Assembly (NCBI RefSeq): GCF_022758295.1
Contig: NZ_JALDWJ010000010.1
Span: forward strand, 1-64,000
From: Lysobacter sp. CFH 32150
GTDB lineage: Bacteria; Pseudomonadota; Gammaproteobacteria; Xanthomonadales; Xanthomonadaceae
Length of the DNA: 64,000 nt
Reading direction: 5' to 3'
Shown here: in pieces, positions 28,288-36,726 of the stretch
How positions within the stretch are numbered: position 1 is the stretch's first letter
Layout of the letters: the number at the start of each line of letters is the position of its first letter
Position numbers and translations under genes: made by a program
The notes under the pieces: generated by a model
What the model was told of the DNA's origin: nothing
What the model saw: only the letters and a program-made list of their open reading frames with translations
The model's database searches: none

Positions 28288-28590
28288 ATGGCAACCAAGA
28301 AAGGCCCGAAGCCGGCACCACTGGATCCGAAAGTCACGAAGAAGCTGCTCGATTTGCTGTCCACCGACAATGAATTCCGGCGTCTGTTCAAGAAGGACGC
28401 GGGAGCGGCCTTGGCGAAGGCCGGTTACAAGGTCGCGGCGGACGCCACTTCGGCCCGTGGATGCATGCAGCTACAGGCCACGGATCGGATCGCACCGAAG
28501 GAAAAGATCGTGCGGGATCGCGCCAAGCTCGAACAGGCATTGAATTCCGTGGTCAATTTCGAGTGCACCAAGGCGTTCAGCGCCGACTGA
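28288..28590 (+). CDS. Leader-like putative modified peptide (NHLP/nitrile-hydratase-related)
   Basis: A 100-residue soluble protein with no signal peptide. Residues 18-48 (KLLDLLSTDNEFRRLF, then DAGAALAKAGY) follow the pattern of nitrile-hydratase-like leader peptides of ribosomal natural products. There are two cysteines, Cys59 (RGCMQL) and Cys93 (FECTKAF). The ATG at 28288 has a clear AGGGGG site. A TTG at 28258 also opens the frame but lacks one. It is flanked on both sides by genes of the putative modification system. I recall it as the family TIGR04509 (putative modified peptide). Whether and where it is modified is unknown. Confidence 0.82.
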   Translation: MATKKGPKPAPLDPKVTKKLLDLLSTDNEFRRLFKKDAGAALAKAGYKVAADATSARGCMQLQATDRIAPKEKIVRDRAKLEQALNSVVNFECTKAFSAD

Positions 28591-28601
28591 AACACTCGAC
28601 T

Positions 28602-28671
28602 CCGCAGGACGATTCCGCCCTGCGGCTCGGTTCCCGGACCCGGGCAGCGCGGAGTGCAGCCTGCCTGCCCG
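28602..28671. terminator. Two hairpins between the convergent peptide and cyclase genes
   Basis: CCGCAGG (28602-28608) pairs with CCTGCGG (28619-28625). CGGGCAG (28641-28647) pairs with CTGCCCG (28665-28671). Both lie in the 81-base gap between the two stop codons. Neither has a T run, so Rho-independent termination is uncertain. Confidence 0.4.
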
Positions 28672-31197
28672 CTATTCCGACCGGTGCCCGGGCAGCGCCT
28701 GCGATTCCGACTGTCCTTGCAGCGCCTCTGCTGAAACGGCCGTATTGAAGAATCGCAACACGTCGGTCGTCGTGGTTTCGGTAAACACCCGTCCGCGATG
28801 CGTCGTCAACCAGCGCGACTGGACCTGGGCGGCATCACGATTGCCGGCCGCACGCTCAGCACGCATCAGCGCCCAGTGCGCCGCCACCAGCGCGTCGTCG
28901 CGCTTGACGACGGGACTCAGGCGGGCCACGGCCGCTTGTGGCGTGCCGGCGAGACGCTCATGTTCGGCCAGCAGCACCTGCTGCAACTGCGCCACAGTCG
29001 GGTAGTCGGTGATCACCCTGCTGTCCTGCGTGCGGCGCAGCGCATTGGCAACGCCCGCCGCATTGTCCATGCGTGCCGCCAGCAGGCCGGCGAGCAGATG
29101 CAGTTCGGTCGCGGCCGGCGGGTAGATCGCATCGACTTCCACAGCCCTCGCTTCGGTCGCCGAGATGAGTTCCTGCACATGGCGGCGGGCATCGCCTCGT
29201 TGCGCCAACACGGCCACGCTGGCAATCGCTGCGCGCGCGCGCAGCGTCTCGAGCACATCGCCGGCCTCACTCGCCTGCTTCAACCAGGCCTGCGCGACAT
29301 CCGCGGCGCGCACCCATTGGTCCCGGTCGATCCAGGTCACGACACCAGCCTCGCCCTGCCAGCCGCCGCGCCCGCTTGTACCGGCCAAGTTAGCCTTGTC
29401 TGCCTCCGCGTGTTGTCCACGAGCATCGTAGGCCCGCGCATGCGCTTCGCTGTAGCCCGTGAAACCGCCTTGGCGTGAACGGCGGAACTCGGCCAACGCT
29501 TCGTCGTACCGCTCCTGACCGAGCAAAGCAATCCCTAAGCCAGTGCGGCGAACCTCGACACTCTCGGCCTGCGGCTTCAGCGTGCGCCGCACGGTCGCTT
29601 CCACGAGCCGGAAATCGTTGAGGTGGTGCCACTGGATGCTGCCCAGTCGGGCAATCAAGCGGTAATCGTCCGGATACAGCGCCAAATATTCCTGCGCCTT
29701 GCGGAAATAAGTCCCGGGCGCAGCGTTCTGCTGCTGCTGCAGTTCGATGCGCGCGCGCTCCTGTGGCGACAACCGCTGCGGAATGGCCAGCGCCTTGCGC
29801 CGCTCCTCGCTGGCCTTGGCAACCTCGCCCAGCCCCGAATACAGATCGGCCATGTCCGCATGCGCGAGCGCGAACTGGGGATCAAGCTGCAATGCACGTT
29901 GATACAAGCCCAGGGCCTGCTCGCGGTCTCTGGTGGTCTTAACCACGTTGCGCGCCACCGCGAACGCCTTCAGCGCATCCAGGCTAGGCGTGGCCACGTT
30001 CGGCAACGGCACCGAGGTCTGCTGCACGTTCTGCATCGCCTCGCCCAGCTTCTCGCGCAACTGGTCGGTGACGTCGTCGATCGAGGCCAGCGCGGATTCG
30101 ATGCCCTTGCCGTCCGCGGACACCGCGTACACCGTGGCCTGGGTGCGCGGATCGACCACCTCCGCACTGACCCGCAGGCGGCCGCCGACTTCGGCCACGG
30201 TGGCCAGCAGCAAGGCGCGGGCGCCGTCGCGCAGTGCGATCTCGGCGCCGATGGCGCGGTCGACCGTCGCATCGGGCTTGTGCTGCATGCGTTGCAGCGT
30301 CTCGCGCACCTTGAGGTCGCTGAGCAGGTTGACGTAGCTCGACTGTTCCAGGCTGATGCGGAACGCCTGTTGCAGCGAATCATCCAGGCGCGCGTCGCCG
30401 GTGAGGTTGCGCATGTCGCCGACGACGACCCAGTCGCGCTCGTTGAAGGCGATCGCCGGGGTCGGGCGGGTGATGAACCAGGCGCCGGTCCCCATGCCGA
30501 CCAGCAGGAAGAGTTCCGCGGCCAGTGCGGCCGGGCGGCGCCACAGCGGAATATCGCGCCAGGCCTTGGCATGGTTCTGCTTGGGTGCACGCAGCGGGGC
30601 GTAGCCGGGTTCGCCGACTTCGTAGATTTCCTGCGCGTCCGGTACGCCCTTGAAGCGCCAGCGGCCGTGCGATTTCCAGATCAGGTGTTCGCTGCGCTCG
30701 CCGAGTTCGCGCGCGGAGCGGTGCGCCATCGGTTCGGCGGTGGCCGAAAGCAGGACCTGCCCGGGTCGCGCCAGGGTCATCAGGCGTCCCGCCAACGGCT
30801 TGGCCAGGCCTTCGACTTCCAGCGGCTTGGCTCCGGCCTGCACCGCGGCGTCGCTGTTGCGCCAGGTCAGCACTTCGCCGACATGGAGGCCGGCGCGCGC
30901 CTGGAGGGTGAGCTTGCGTGCCTCGCCGATTTCGCGCAGGCCGCGGTTGTAGTCGAGGGCGAAGCCGAGCGCGTCGACCGGGCGTTCGAACAACAGCAGC
31001 AGGCCGTCGGAACGGTCGATCAGGCGCCCGCGCCAGCGTTGCTGCAATTCCAGCACGAGCCGGTCGTGTTCGCGGAACAGCTCGGCCGCGGGCGCATCGC
31101 CAAGGCGTTCGACCAGGCTGGTCGAATCGCACAAGTCCGTCAGCAGCAGCGTGCGGACCTGCGGCGCGGTGATGGTGGGTTGCGCGGTGTCGTTCAT
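28672..31197 (-). CDS. Membrane class III nucleotidyl cyclase with TolB-like and TPR domains
   Basis: An 841-residue protein. Residues 12-195 are a cytoplasmic class III cyclase domain, with metal Asp21 (LTDLCDST) and Asp64 (RSDGLLLLF), HVGEV, and Arg138 (AGRL). A membrane helix (223-242) follows, then a TolB-like region (from 255) and TPR repeats from about 440 to the end. The base-selecting lysine position reads Asp61 and the transition-state Asn position reads Pro134, so substrate and even activity are uncertain. The start is MNDTAQ at 31197. It resembles the family I recall as TIGR04510 (putative peptide modification system cyclase) and Xanthomonas XC_0250, a reported guanylate cyclase. 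It is co-transcribed with the GGDEF gene (28-base gap). Confidence 0.82.
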   Translation of the reverse strand: MNDTAQPTITAPQVRTLLLTDLCDSTSLVERLGDAPAAELFREHDRLVLELQQRWRGRLIDRSDGLLLLFERPVDALGFALDYNRGLREIGEARKLTLQARAGLHVGEVLTWRNSDAAVQAGAKPLEVEGLAKPLAGRLMTLARPGQVLLSATAEPMAHRSARELGERSEHLIWKSHGRWRFKGVPDAQEIYEVGEPGYAPLRAPKQNHAKAWRDIPLWRRPAALAAELFLLVGMGTGAWFITRPTPAIAFNERDWVVVGDMRNLTGDARLDDSLQQAFRISLEQSSYVNLLSDLKVRETLQRMQHKPDATVDRAIGAEIALRDGARALLLATVAEVGGRLRVSAEVVDPRTQATVYAVSADGKGIESALASIDDVTDQLREKLGEAMQNVQQTSVPLPNVATPSLDALKAFAVARNVVKTTRDREQALGLYQRALQLDPQFALAHADMADLYSGLGEVAKASEERRKALAIPQRLSPQERARIELQQQQNAAPGTYFRKAQEYLALYPDDYRLIARLGSIQWHHLNDFRLVEATVRRTLKPQAESVEVRRTGLGIALLGQERYDEALAEFRRSRQGGFTGYSEAHARAYDARGQHAEADKANLAGTSGRGGWQGEAGVVTWIDRDQWVRAADVAQAWLKQASEAGDVLETLRARAAIASVAVLAQRGDARRHVQELISATEARAVEVDAIYPPAATELHLLAGLLAARMDNAAGVANALRRTQDSRVITDYPTVAQLQQVLLAEHERLAGTPQAAVARLSPVVKRDDALVAAHWALMRAERAAGNRDAAQVQSRWLTTHRGRVFTETTTTDVLRFFNTAVSAEALQGQSESQALPGHRSE

Positions 31198-31225
31198 GGC
31201 GGCTGCATCCTGCGCCGGATCGGCT

Positions 31226-32257
31226 TTACGCCGGAGCGAGCGCTGCGTCCTGCCATTCGACGCGGTTCCCACCGAGGCGTTTGGCGCGGTACAGCGCGGC
31301 ATCCGCCAGCGCATACCAGTCGTCCCAGTGATGCTCGGGCGAGATCAGGCACGCGCCAACGCTGAGAGTGGCGATCTGCGGCGGCGAGGGCTGCATCTCG
31401 TGCAGGGCATGCGCGGTGGCAATGACGAATTCGGCCATACGCAGGACATCACCCGGTGTTTCGGCCTTCACCAGCAGACAGAACTCGTCGCCGCCGAGGC
31501 GGCAGGCGACGTCGTCCGGGCCGGCAGCCGAGCGCAGGATGTTGGCGACACCCTGCAGCACGCGATCTCCAACGAGATGGCCGTGCTCGTCGTTGATGCC
31601 CTTGAAGCGATCACAGTCGATCAGCAGCAGGCCGCGGCCGGCAAGCACATCGTTGCGACGACGCTGCTGCAGGTGCAGCTGGAAGCCGCGGCGGTTGCAC
31701 AGGCCGGTGAGTTCGTCGGTGCGGGTGAGTTCTTCGGTCTGATTGAGCCGGTGCGTAGTCGCGCGCAACGTGTCGAGTGCAGTCTGCAGGTCGAGGTTGC
31801 GGCGGCGCAGGCGGCCGATCAGGTTCTGCTCGTTGAGCACCACGCGCATGATCGCGCGGCGCAGGAAGTGCGCGAGCAAGGCCGGATCGCGATCGACGAG
31901 CTGATCGAATTCCTGCTGGCTCAACTCCAGCAACATGCCCGGGCTGGCCGCAACGGCGTCGGCGCTGCGGGCGTGATCGCCGATCAGCAAACCAAGCTCG
32001 CCGAAGAATTCGCGCGGGCCGAGACGCTTGGCGATCAGGTCGTCGCCGAAATCGAGGTCGACCTCGCCCTGCGCGATCACGTACATGGTGGTGCCGAGGT
32101 CGCCGCGGCGGAACAGGCGTTCGCCGGGCTCGATCCGGCGCGCGCGCCCAATCTGCGCAAACAGCGTGTATTCCTCCGCAGTCAGCGACGCGGCGGGCTC
32201 GTTGCTGCCTGGGTCTGGCTGGCGGGTTTTGGGCGACGCCGGCATGTCTCGATTCAT
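31226..32257 (-). CDS. cNMP-binding diguanylate cyclase
   Basis: A 343-residue cytoplasmic protein. A cyclic-nucleotide-binding domain (about 25-145, with EFFGELGLLIGD and SADAVA) is followed by a helix and a GGDEF domain (about 175-340) with an intact RLGGDEF active site. The usual RxxD inhibitory site is replaced by GPDD, so c-di-GMP product inhibition is probably absent. The same architecture is reported for Xanthomonas XC_0249, which binds cGMP and makes c-di-GMP for virulence and biofilm control. The start at ATG 32257 has an AGGGGG site. It lies first in an operon with the class III cyclase. Confidence 0.9.
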   Translation of the reverse strand: MNRDMPASPKTRQPDPGSNEPAASLTAEEYTLFAQIGRARRIEPGERLFRRGDLGTTMYVIAQGEVDLDFGDDLIAKRLGPREFFGELGLLIGDHARSADAVAASPGMLLELSQQEFDQLVDRDPALLAHFLRRAIMRVVLNEQNLIGRLRRRNLDLQTALDTLRATTHRLNQTEELTRTDELTGLCNRRGFQLHLQQRRRNDVLAGRGLLLIDCDRFKGINDEHGHLVGDRVLQGVANILRSAAGPDDVACRLGGDEFCLLVKAETPGDVLRMAEFVIATAHALHEMQPSPPQIATLSVGACLISPEHHWDDWYALADAALYRAKRLGGNRVEWQDAALAPA

Positions 32258-32374
32258 TCCACGACCCCCTGTCGTGTCATGAAAACGAGGATACCACCTG
32301 AATGCATTCATCCCCTTTGATACGGAGGCCGGAGGGAAACCCGGCCGGCCTCACCTGTCAGGGGAGTAAGGCCC

Positions 32375-33673
32375 TCAGGCCGCGGCTTTGTCCTCACCGT
32401 GGAACTGCTCTTCCTCGGTCGAGCCCTTGAGCGCGGTGGTCGAGGACTGGCCCTGCTGGATCACCTGGGTCACCGCGTCGAAGTAGCCGGTACCGACTTC
32501 CCGCTGGTGCTTGACCGCGGTGAAACCCTTGTCGGCGGCGGCGAACTCGGCTTCCTGCAGTTCCACGAACGCGCTCATCTGGCGGCGGGCGTAGCCGTGG
32601 GCCAGGTTGAACATGCCGTAGTTGAGGCTGTGGAAACCGGCCAGGGTGATGAACTGGAACTTGTAGCCGTACAACGCGATTTCCTTCTGGAACCTGGCGA
32701 TCGTCGCGTCGTCCAGGTTCTTCTTCCAGTTGAACGATGGCGAGCAGTTGTAGGCCAGCATCTTGCCCGGGAACTTGGCATGGATCGCCTCAGCGAACTT
32801 CTTCGCGAACTCGAGGTCGGGCTTGCCGGTTTCGCACCACACCAGGTCGGCGTACGGCGCGTAGGCGAGGCCGCGGCTGATCGCCTGGTCGAGGCCGTTG
32901 CGGGTCTTGTAGAAGCCCTCGACGGTGCGCTCGCCGGTGGTGAACGGCTGGTCGTTGGGGTCGATGTCGGCGGTGAGCAGATCGGCGGCCTCGGCGTCGG
33001 TGCGGGCAACGATCAATGTGGGCACACCCATCACGTCGGCGGCGAGGCGCGCGGCAACCAGTTTCTCGACGGCCTCGCGCGTCGGCACCAGCACCTTGCC
33101 GCCCATGTGGCCGCACTTCTTGACCGAAGCGAGCTGGTCTTCGAAGTGCACGCCCGAAGCGCCGGCTTCGATCATGCCTTTCATCAGTTCGAACGCATTG
33201 AGCACGCCACCGAAACCGGCTTCGGCGTCGGCCACGATCGGCTGCAGGAAGTCGACGTCACCGGTGCCTTCCGCGCACTGGATCTGGTCGGCGCGCAGCA
33301 GCGTGTTGTTGATGCGCTTGACCACGGCGGGCACCGAATCGGCCGGGTACAGCGACTGGTCGGGGTACATCTGGCTGCCGAGGTTGGCGTCGGCGGCAAC
33401 CTGCCAGCCGGACAGATAGATCGCCTTCAACCCGGCCTTCACCTGCTGCATCGCCTGGTTGCCGGTCAGCGCGCCGAGCGCATTGATGAAGGGTTCGGTG
33501 TGCAGCGACTTCCACAGCTTGTCGGCGCCGAGCTTGGCGATGGTGTGTTCGACCGGCACCGTGCCGCGCAGACGCACCACGTCTTCCGCCGAGTACGGGC
33601 GGGTGATTCCGGCCCAGCGCGGGTTGGTTTGCCACTCTTGCTGCAGTTGCTGGGCGGTGGGGAGCATGGTCAT
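32375..33673 (-). CDS. aceA: Isocitrate lyase
   Basis: Splits isocitrate into glyoxylate and succinate. The 432-residue protein has the catalytic KKCGHMGGK loop and the [11 protein letters not shown] context, ARTDAEAA, and the [11 protein letters not shown] signature of the tetrameric family. Met1 and Met3 are both possible starts. It lies downstream of aceB in the same direction, separated by 95 bases holding a family-A repeat. Together they form the glyoxylate shunt. Confidence 0.96.
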   Translation of the reverse strand: MTMLPTAQQLQQEWQTNPRWAGITRPYSAEDVVRLRGTVPVEHTIAKLGADKLWKSLHTEPFINALGALTGNQAMQQVKAGLKAIYLSGWQVAADANLGSQMYPDQSLYPADSVPAVVKRINNTLLRADQIQCAEGTGDVDFLQPIVADAEAGFGGVLNAFELMKGMIEAGASGVHFEDQLASVKKCGHMGGKVLVPTREAVEKLVAARLAADVMGVPTLIVARTDAEAADLLTADIDPNDQPFTTGERTVEGFYKTRNGLDQAISRGLAYAPYADLVWCETGKPDLEFAKKFAEAIHAKFPGKMLAYNCSPSFNWKKNLDDATIARFQKEIALYGYKFQFITLAGFHSLNYGMFNLAHGYARRQMSAFVELQEAEFAAADKGFTAVKHQREVGTGYFDAVTQVIQQGQSSTTALKGSTEEEQFHGEDKAAA

Positions 33674-33702
33674 CGCGGCGGTGTCCTGTGGTGAAGAGGT
33701 TT

Positions 33703-33761
33703 TGTAGGAGCGGCTTATAGCCGCGAGCTTTTTTGCCGAACAGATCGCGGCTATAAGCCGC
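33703..33761. repeat. Family-A palindromic repeat (copy 2, truncated)
   Basis: The left arm begins TGTAGGAGCGGCTTATAG. The right arm ends CGGCTATAAGCCG and lacks the outer CTCCTACA. It lies between aceB and aceA and may form a processing or stabilising stem in their shared transcript. Confidence 0.85.
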
Positions 33762-33768
33762 CGGTCGG

Positions 33769-35385
33769 TCAGTCGATACGTTCGTAGGCAGGCAAGGTCA
33801 GGAAGTCGGCGAGCACCTCGGCGTGCGTGAGCTCGTCGAGCATCGCGATCGCTTCATTCAACTTGCCCGCGCCCGGCAGCTGCATGCGTTCGGCGAGCTT
33901 GCTCGGCAGGCCGATCAGGGCGCGCTCGAGCAGCGCGAAATCGACGGGCGTGCCATCGTCGAGATGCAGTGCGCCGTTGTGCAGCCATTGCCACAACTGG
34001 GTGCGGGAAATCTCGGCGGTGGCGGCATCCTCCATCAGCCAATGGATCGGCACGCAACCATTGCCGTCGAGCCAGGCGGCGAGGTAACGCACGCAGACTT
34101 CGACGTTGCCTTCGAAACCGGCGCGGGTGATGGTGCCGAGCGAAGGCCTGATCAGTGTGTCGCGCAGCTCGCGGTCGCTACGCGCACGCACGTCCTCTCG
34201 CAGCACGTTCTGCTGGTGCGCGCCGAGCATGTGCGCGTCGAAGATCTCGCGCGCCAGCGGAATCAGCGCCGGATGCGCAACCCAGGTACCGTCGTGGCCG
34301 GCGGTCACTTCGCGCAGCTTGTCGGCACGCACGCGTTCGAGCGCCTTCTCGTTCGCTGCCGGATCGCCGCTGATCGGGATCTGCGCGGCCATGCCGCCCA
34401 TCGCATGCGCGCCACGGCGGTGGCAGGTGTGGATCAGCAATTCCGAATACGTCTTCAGGAACGGCTGTGCCATCGTCACCTGACCGCGCTCGGGCAACAC
34501 CTTGTCGCGCTGCGTGCGGAAGGCCTTGATGTAGGAAAAGATGTAGTCCCAGCGCCCGCAGTTGAGCCCGGCGATGCGCGCGCGCAACGCGTGCAGGATT
34601 TCGTCCATCTCGAACACAGCCGGCAGCGTCTCGATCAGCACGGTGACTTTCATCTGTCCGTGGGCGAGGCCGAGCGTGGCTTCGATGTGCGCGAGCACGT
34701 CTTCCCACAGCGCCGCTTCTTCCATGGACTGCAGCTTCGGCAGATAGAAGTACGGGCCGCGGTCCTTGGCCGCGAGCGCCTTGGCGTTGAGGAAGGCGAA
34801 CAGGCCGAGGTCGAACAGGCTCGCCGACATCGGCACGCCATCGACCAGCACATGCTTCTCGTCGAGGTGCCAGCCGCGCGGCCGCACCATCAGCACCGCC
34901 TGTTCGGGGTAAGGCTTGAGCGTGTAGTGCTTCGAGCCGTCCGGCGCCATCCAGTCGAGCGTGCCGGCGATGGCCTTGCCCAGTGCGCGCTGGCCGGTGA
35001 GCAGGTTGTCCCAGGTCGGCGCGGTCGAATCCTCGAAGTCGGCCATGTAGCAGTTCGCGCCGGAGTTGAGCGCGTTGATGACCATCTTCGGGTCGGTCGG
35101 GCCGGTAATCTCGACGCGGCGGTCGAGCAACGCCACCGGCAGTTCGGCGACGCGCCAGGCGGATTCGCGGATCGCGCGGGTGTCGTCGCGGAAATCCGGC
35201 AGGCCGCCGGCGTCGAAAAACTTCTGCCGCTCGCGGCGTGCGGCCAGGCGGGCCTGGCGGGTCGGGCCGAAGCGACGCTGCAGGTCGGCGAGGAACGCCT
35301 GCGCCGCGGGGGTTAACAGCTGTTCCTGCCCCGGCAGGTTGCCGATCACCTCAATGCTTCCGGTCGCTTGCAACACTGCCGACAT
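33769..35385 (-). CDS. aceB: Malate synthase A
   Basis: Condenses glyoxylate and acetyl-CoA to malate. The 538-residue protein has the MSA-type TIM barrel, with family segments [23 protein letters not shown] and the CoA-binding region further on. ATG 35385 (MSAVLQATG) with a GGAG site is preferred over an in-frame ATG five codons upstream. It is divergent from a LysR gene across an AT-rich gap and is the first gene before aceA. Confidence 0.95.
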   Translation of the reverse strand: MSAVLQATGSIEVIGNLPGQEQLLTPAAQAFLADLQRRFGPTRQARLAARRERQKFFDAGGLPDFRDDTRAIRESAWRVAELPVALLDRRVEITGPTDPKMVINALNSGANCYMADFEDSTAPTWDNLLTGQRALGKAIAGTLDWMAPDGSKHYTLKPYPEQAVLMVRPRGWHLDEKHVLVDGVPMSASLFDLGLFAFLNAKALAAKDRGPYFYLPKLQSMEEAALWEDVLAHIEATLGLAHGQMKVTVLIETLPAVFEMDEILHALRARIAGLNCGRWDYIFSYIKAFRTQRDKVLPERGQVTMAQPFLKTYSELLIHTCHRRGAHAMGGMAAQIPISGDPAANEKALERVRADKLREVTAGHDGTWVAHPALIPLAREIFDAHMLGAHQQNVLREDVRARSDRELRDTLIRPSLGTITRAGFEGNVEVCVRYLAAWLDGNGCVPIHWLMEDAATAEISRTQLWQWLHNGALHLDDGTPVDFALLERALIGLPSKLAERMQLPGAGKLNEAIAMLDELTHAEVLADFLTLPAYERID

Positions 35386-35429
35386 GTCCCGCTCCAGCAC
35401 GTTCGTGGAAGGTCAACATCCGCTCAAGT

Positions 35430-35449
35430 ACTGTATTTGACAAAACAGT
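35430..35449. promoter_or_regulatory. LysR-type operator and overlapping divergent promoters
   Basis: The 109-base gap is unusually AT-rich for this genome. It holds the inverted repeat ACTGT-N10-ACAGT at 35430-35449. TTGACA on the plus strand (35437-35442) and TTGATA/TACAGT on the minus strand overlap it. This is a typical site for a LysR protein to control both itself and aceB. Assignment is inference. Confidence 0.5.
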
Positions 35450-35494
35450 TTTATCAATGCATATCATTAGTTCTACTTATATATAGCCTCAACC

Positions 35495-36463
35495 GTGGCC
35501 GAAAACCGACCTTCGACGCCCCGTTTTGCCTACAAGGGCGACCGCCTGAAGCCATTACGGGCGTTCTGCCAGACCGCCCGGTTGGGGTCGGTCTCGCGCG
35601 CGGCCGAAGCCCTGTACGTCAGCCAGCCGGCGATCACCCTGCAGTTGCAGGCGCTGGAGCGGGAACTGGGGGTCAAGCTGTTCGAACGCAGCGGTCGCCG
35701 CTTGGTCCCCAGCCGCGAGGGCCAATTGCTCTACGACCTGGCCAAACCGCTGGTGGAAGGCCTGGACGGGCTGGATGCGGCATTCCACGAACAGGTCCGC
35801 GGCCTCGACGCCGGCGAACTCAACGTCGCCGCCGGCAGTTCCACGATCCTTTACCTGTTGCCCGGCATCGTCGAAGCCTTCCGCGACCGCCAGCCAGACG
35901 TGCGCCTGACCCTGCACAACGTGACCGGTGCCGGCGGACTGGACCTGTTGCGCTCGGATGCGGTCGATCTCGCCGTCGGCTCGATGCTCGACGTCCCGGC
36001 CGACCTCAGCTACGCCCCGGTGTATCGCTTCGAGCCGATGCTGATCACGCCGCTCGATCATCCGCTGGCGAACAAACCTGACCTGAAGCTGGAGGATCTG
36101 TCGCCCTACGGCCTCATCCTGCCGCCGAAGCGGTTGACCACTTATCGATTGGTCGACCTGGTGTTCCAGCAGAACCGCGTGCCGTACACGGTGGCGCTGG
36201 AAGTCGGCGGCTGGGAAGTGATCAAGCAATACGTGGCGATGGGCTTGGGCGTCTCGATCGTGACCGCGATCTGTTTGACCGAAGCTGATCGCACGCGCCT
36301 GGCCGCACGTTCATTGGCCGAGTACTTCCCCTCGCGCAGCTATGGCGTGGTGGTGCGCAAGGGCAAGTATCTGTCACCGCAGGCGCGCGCCTTCGTCGAG
36401 TTGATCCAGCCGGATCTGTTCGTGCGCCGCGAGTACGACCAGACCGGGCATTCGGAGCGCTAG
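35495..36463 (+). CDS. LysR family transcriptional regulator, probable glyoxylate-shunt regulator
   Basis: A 322-residue regulator. The N-terminal winged helix-turn-helix is about 18-77 (LGSVSRAAEALYVSQPAITLQLQALE), and a periplasmic-binding-like effector domain of the CysB-like subtype follows (about 105-310). The start codon is GTG at 35495. Its divergent position to aceB-aceA suggests it controls them. The effector is unknown. Confidence 0.88.
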   Translation: MAENRPSTPRFAYKGDRLKPLRAFCQTARLGSVSRAAEALYVSQPAITLQLQALERELGVKLFERSGRRLVPSREGQLLYDLAKPLVEGLDGLDAAFHEQVRGLDAGELNVAAGSSTILYLLPGIVEAFRDRQPDVRLTLHNVTGAGGLDLLRSDAVDLAVGSMLDVPADLSYAPVYRFEPMLITPLDHPLANKPDLKLEDLSPYGLILPPKRLTTYRLVDLVFQQNRVPYTVALEVGGWEVIKQYVAMGLGVSIVTAICLTEADRTRLAARSLAEYFPSRSYGVVVRKGKYLSPQARAFVELIQPDLFVRREYDQTGHSER

Positions 36464-36532
36464 CGGCAAGCGATGGCCGCAACTGCGGTCTTTGCGCGTA
36501 TCAATAGACGCGCAATGAATCAGGGGGAGCGC

Positions 36533-36718
36533 ATGAAGAACCACAATCCAGCCGGTCGCAACTTGAGCTTCGCCAGCACCGGACAACGACTGGTGGTCAC
36601 GGTGGTGTTCGTCGTATTCGCCGCACTGATCTGGGCGGCCTGGACCGGCCGCTACGATCGCGAAATCAACACGTTCGCCAGCTGGCTCCAACGGCAGTAC
36701 AACGCCATCGTCCACTGA
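36533..36718 (+). CDS. Small single-pass membrane protein
   Basis: A 61-residue protein with one hydrophobic helix (about 19-40, LVVTVVFVVFAALIWAAW) and short polar ends. The ATG at 36533 has a strong AGGGGGAGC site, which is the main support that it is real. No family is recognised. It ends 8 bases before the stop of the convergent acyltransferase gene. Confidence 0.5.
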   Translation: MKNHNPAGRNLSFASTGQRLVVTVVFVVFAALIWAAWTGRYDREINTFASWLQRQYNAIVH

Positions 36719-36726
36719 CGCGCGCG

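Noticed and set aside
32258-32374. Strong terminator between aceA and the GGDEF gene
   Set aside because: An 8-bp stem (GAGGCCGG at 32325-32332 with CCGGCCTC at 32345-32352) exists, but its loop is 12 bases and no T run follows, so I did not call it.
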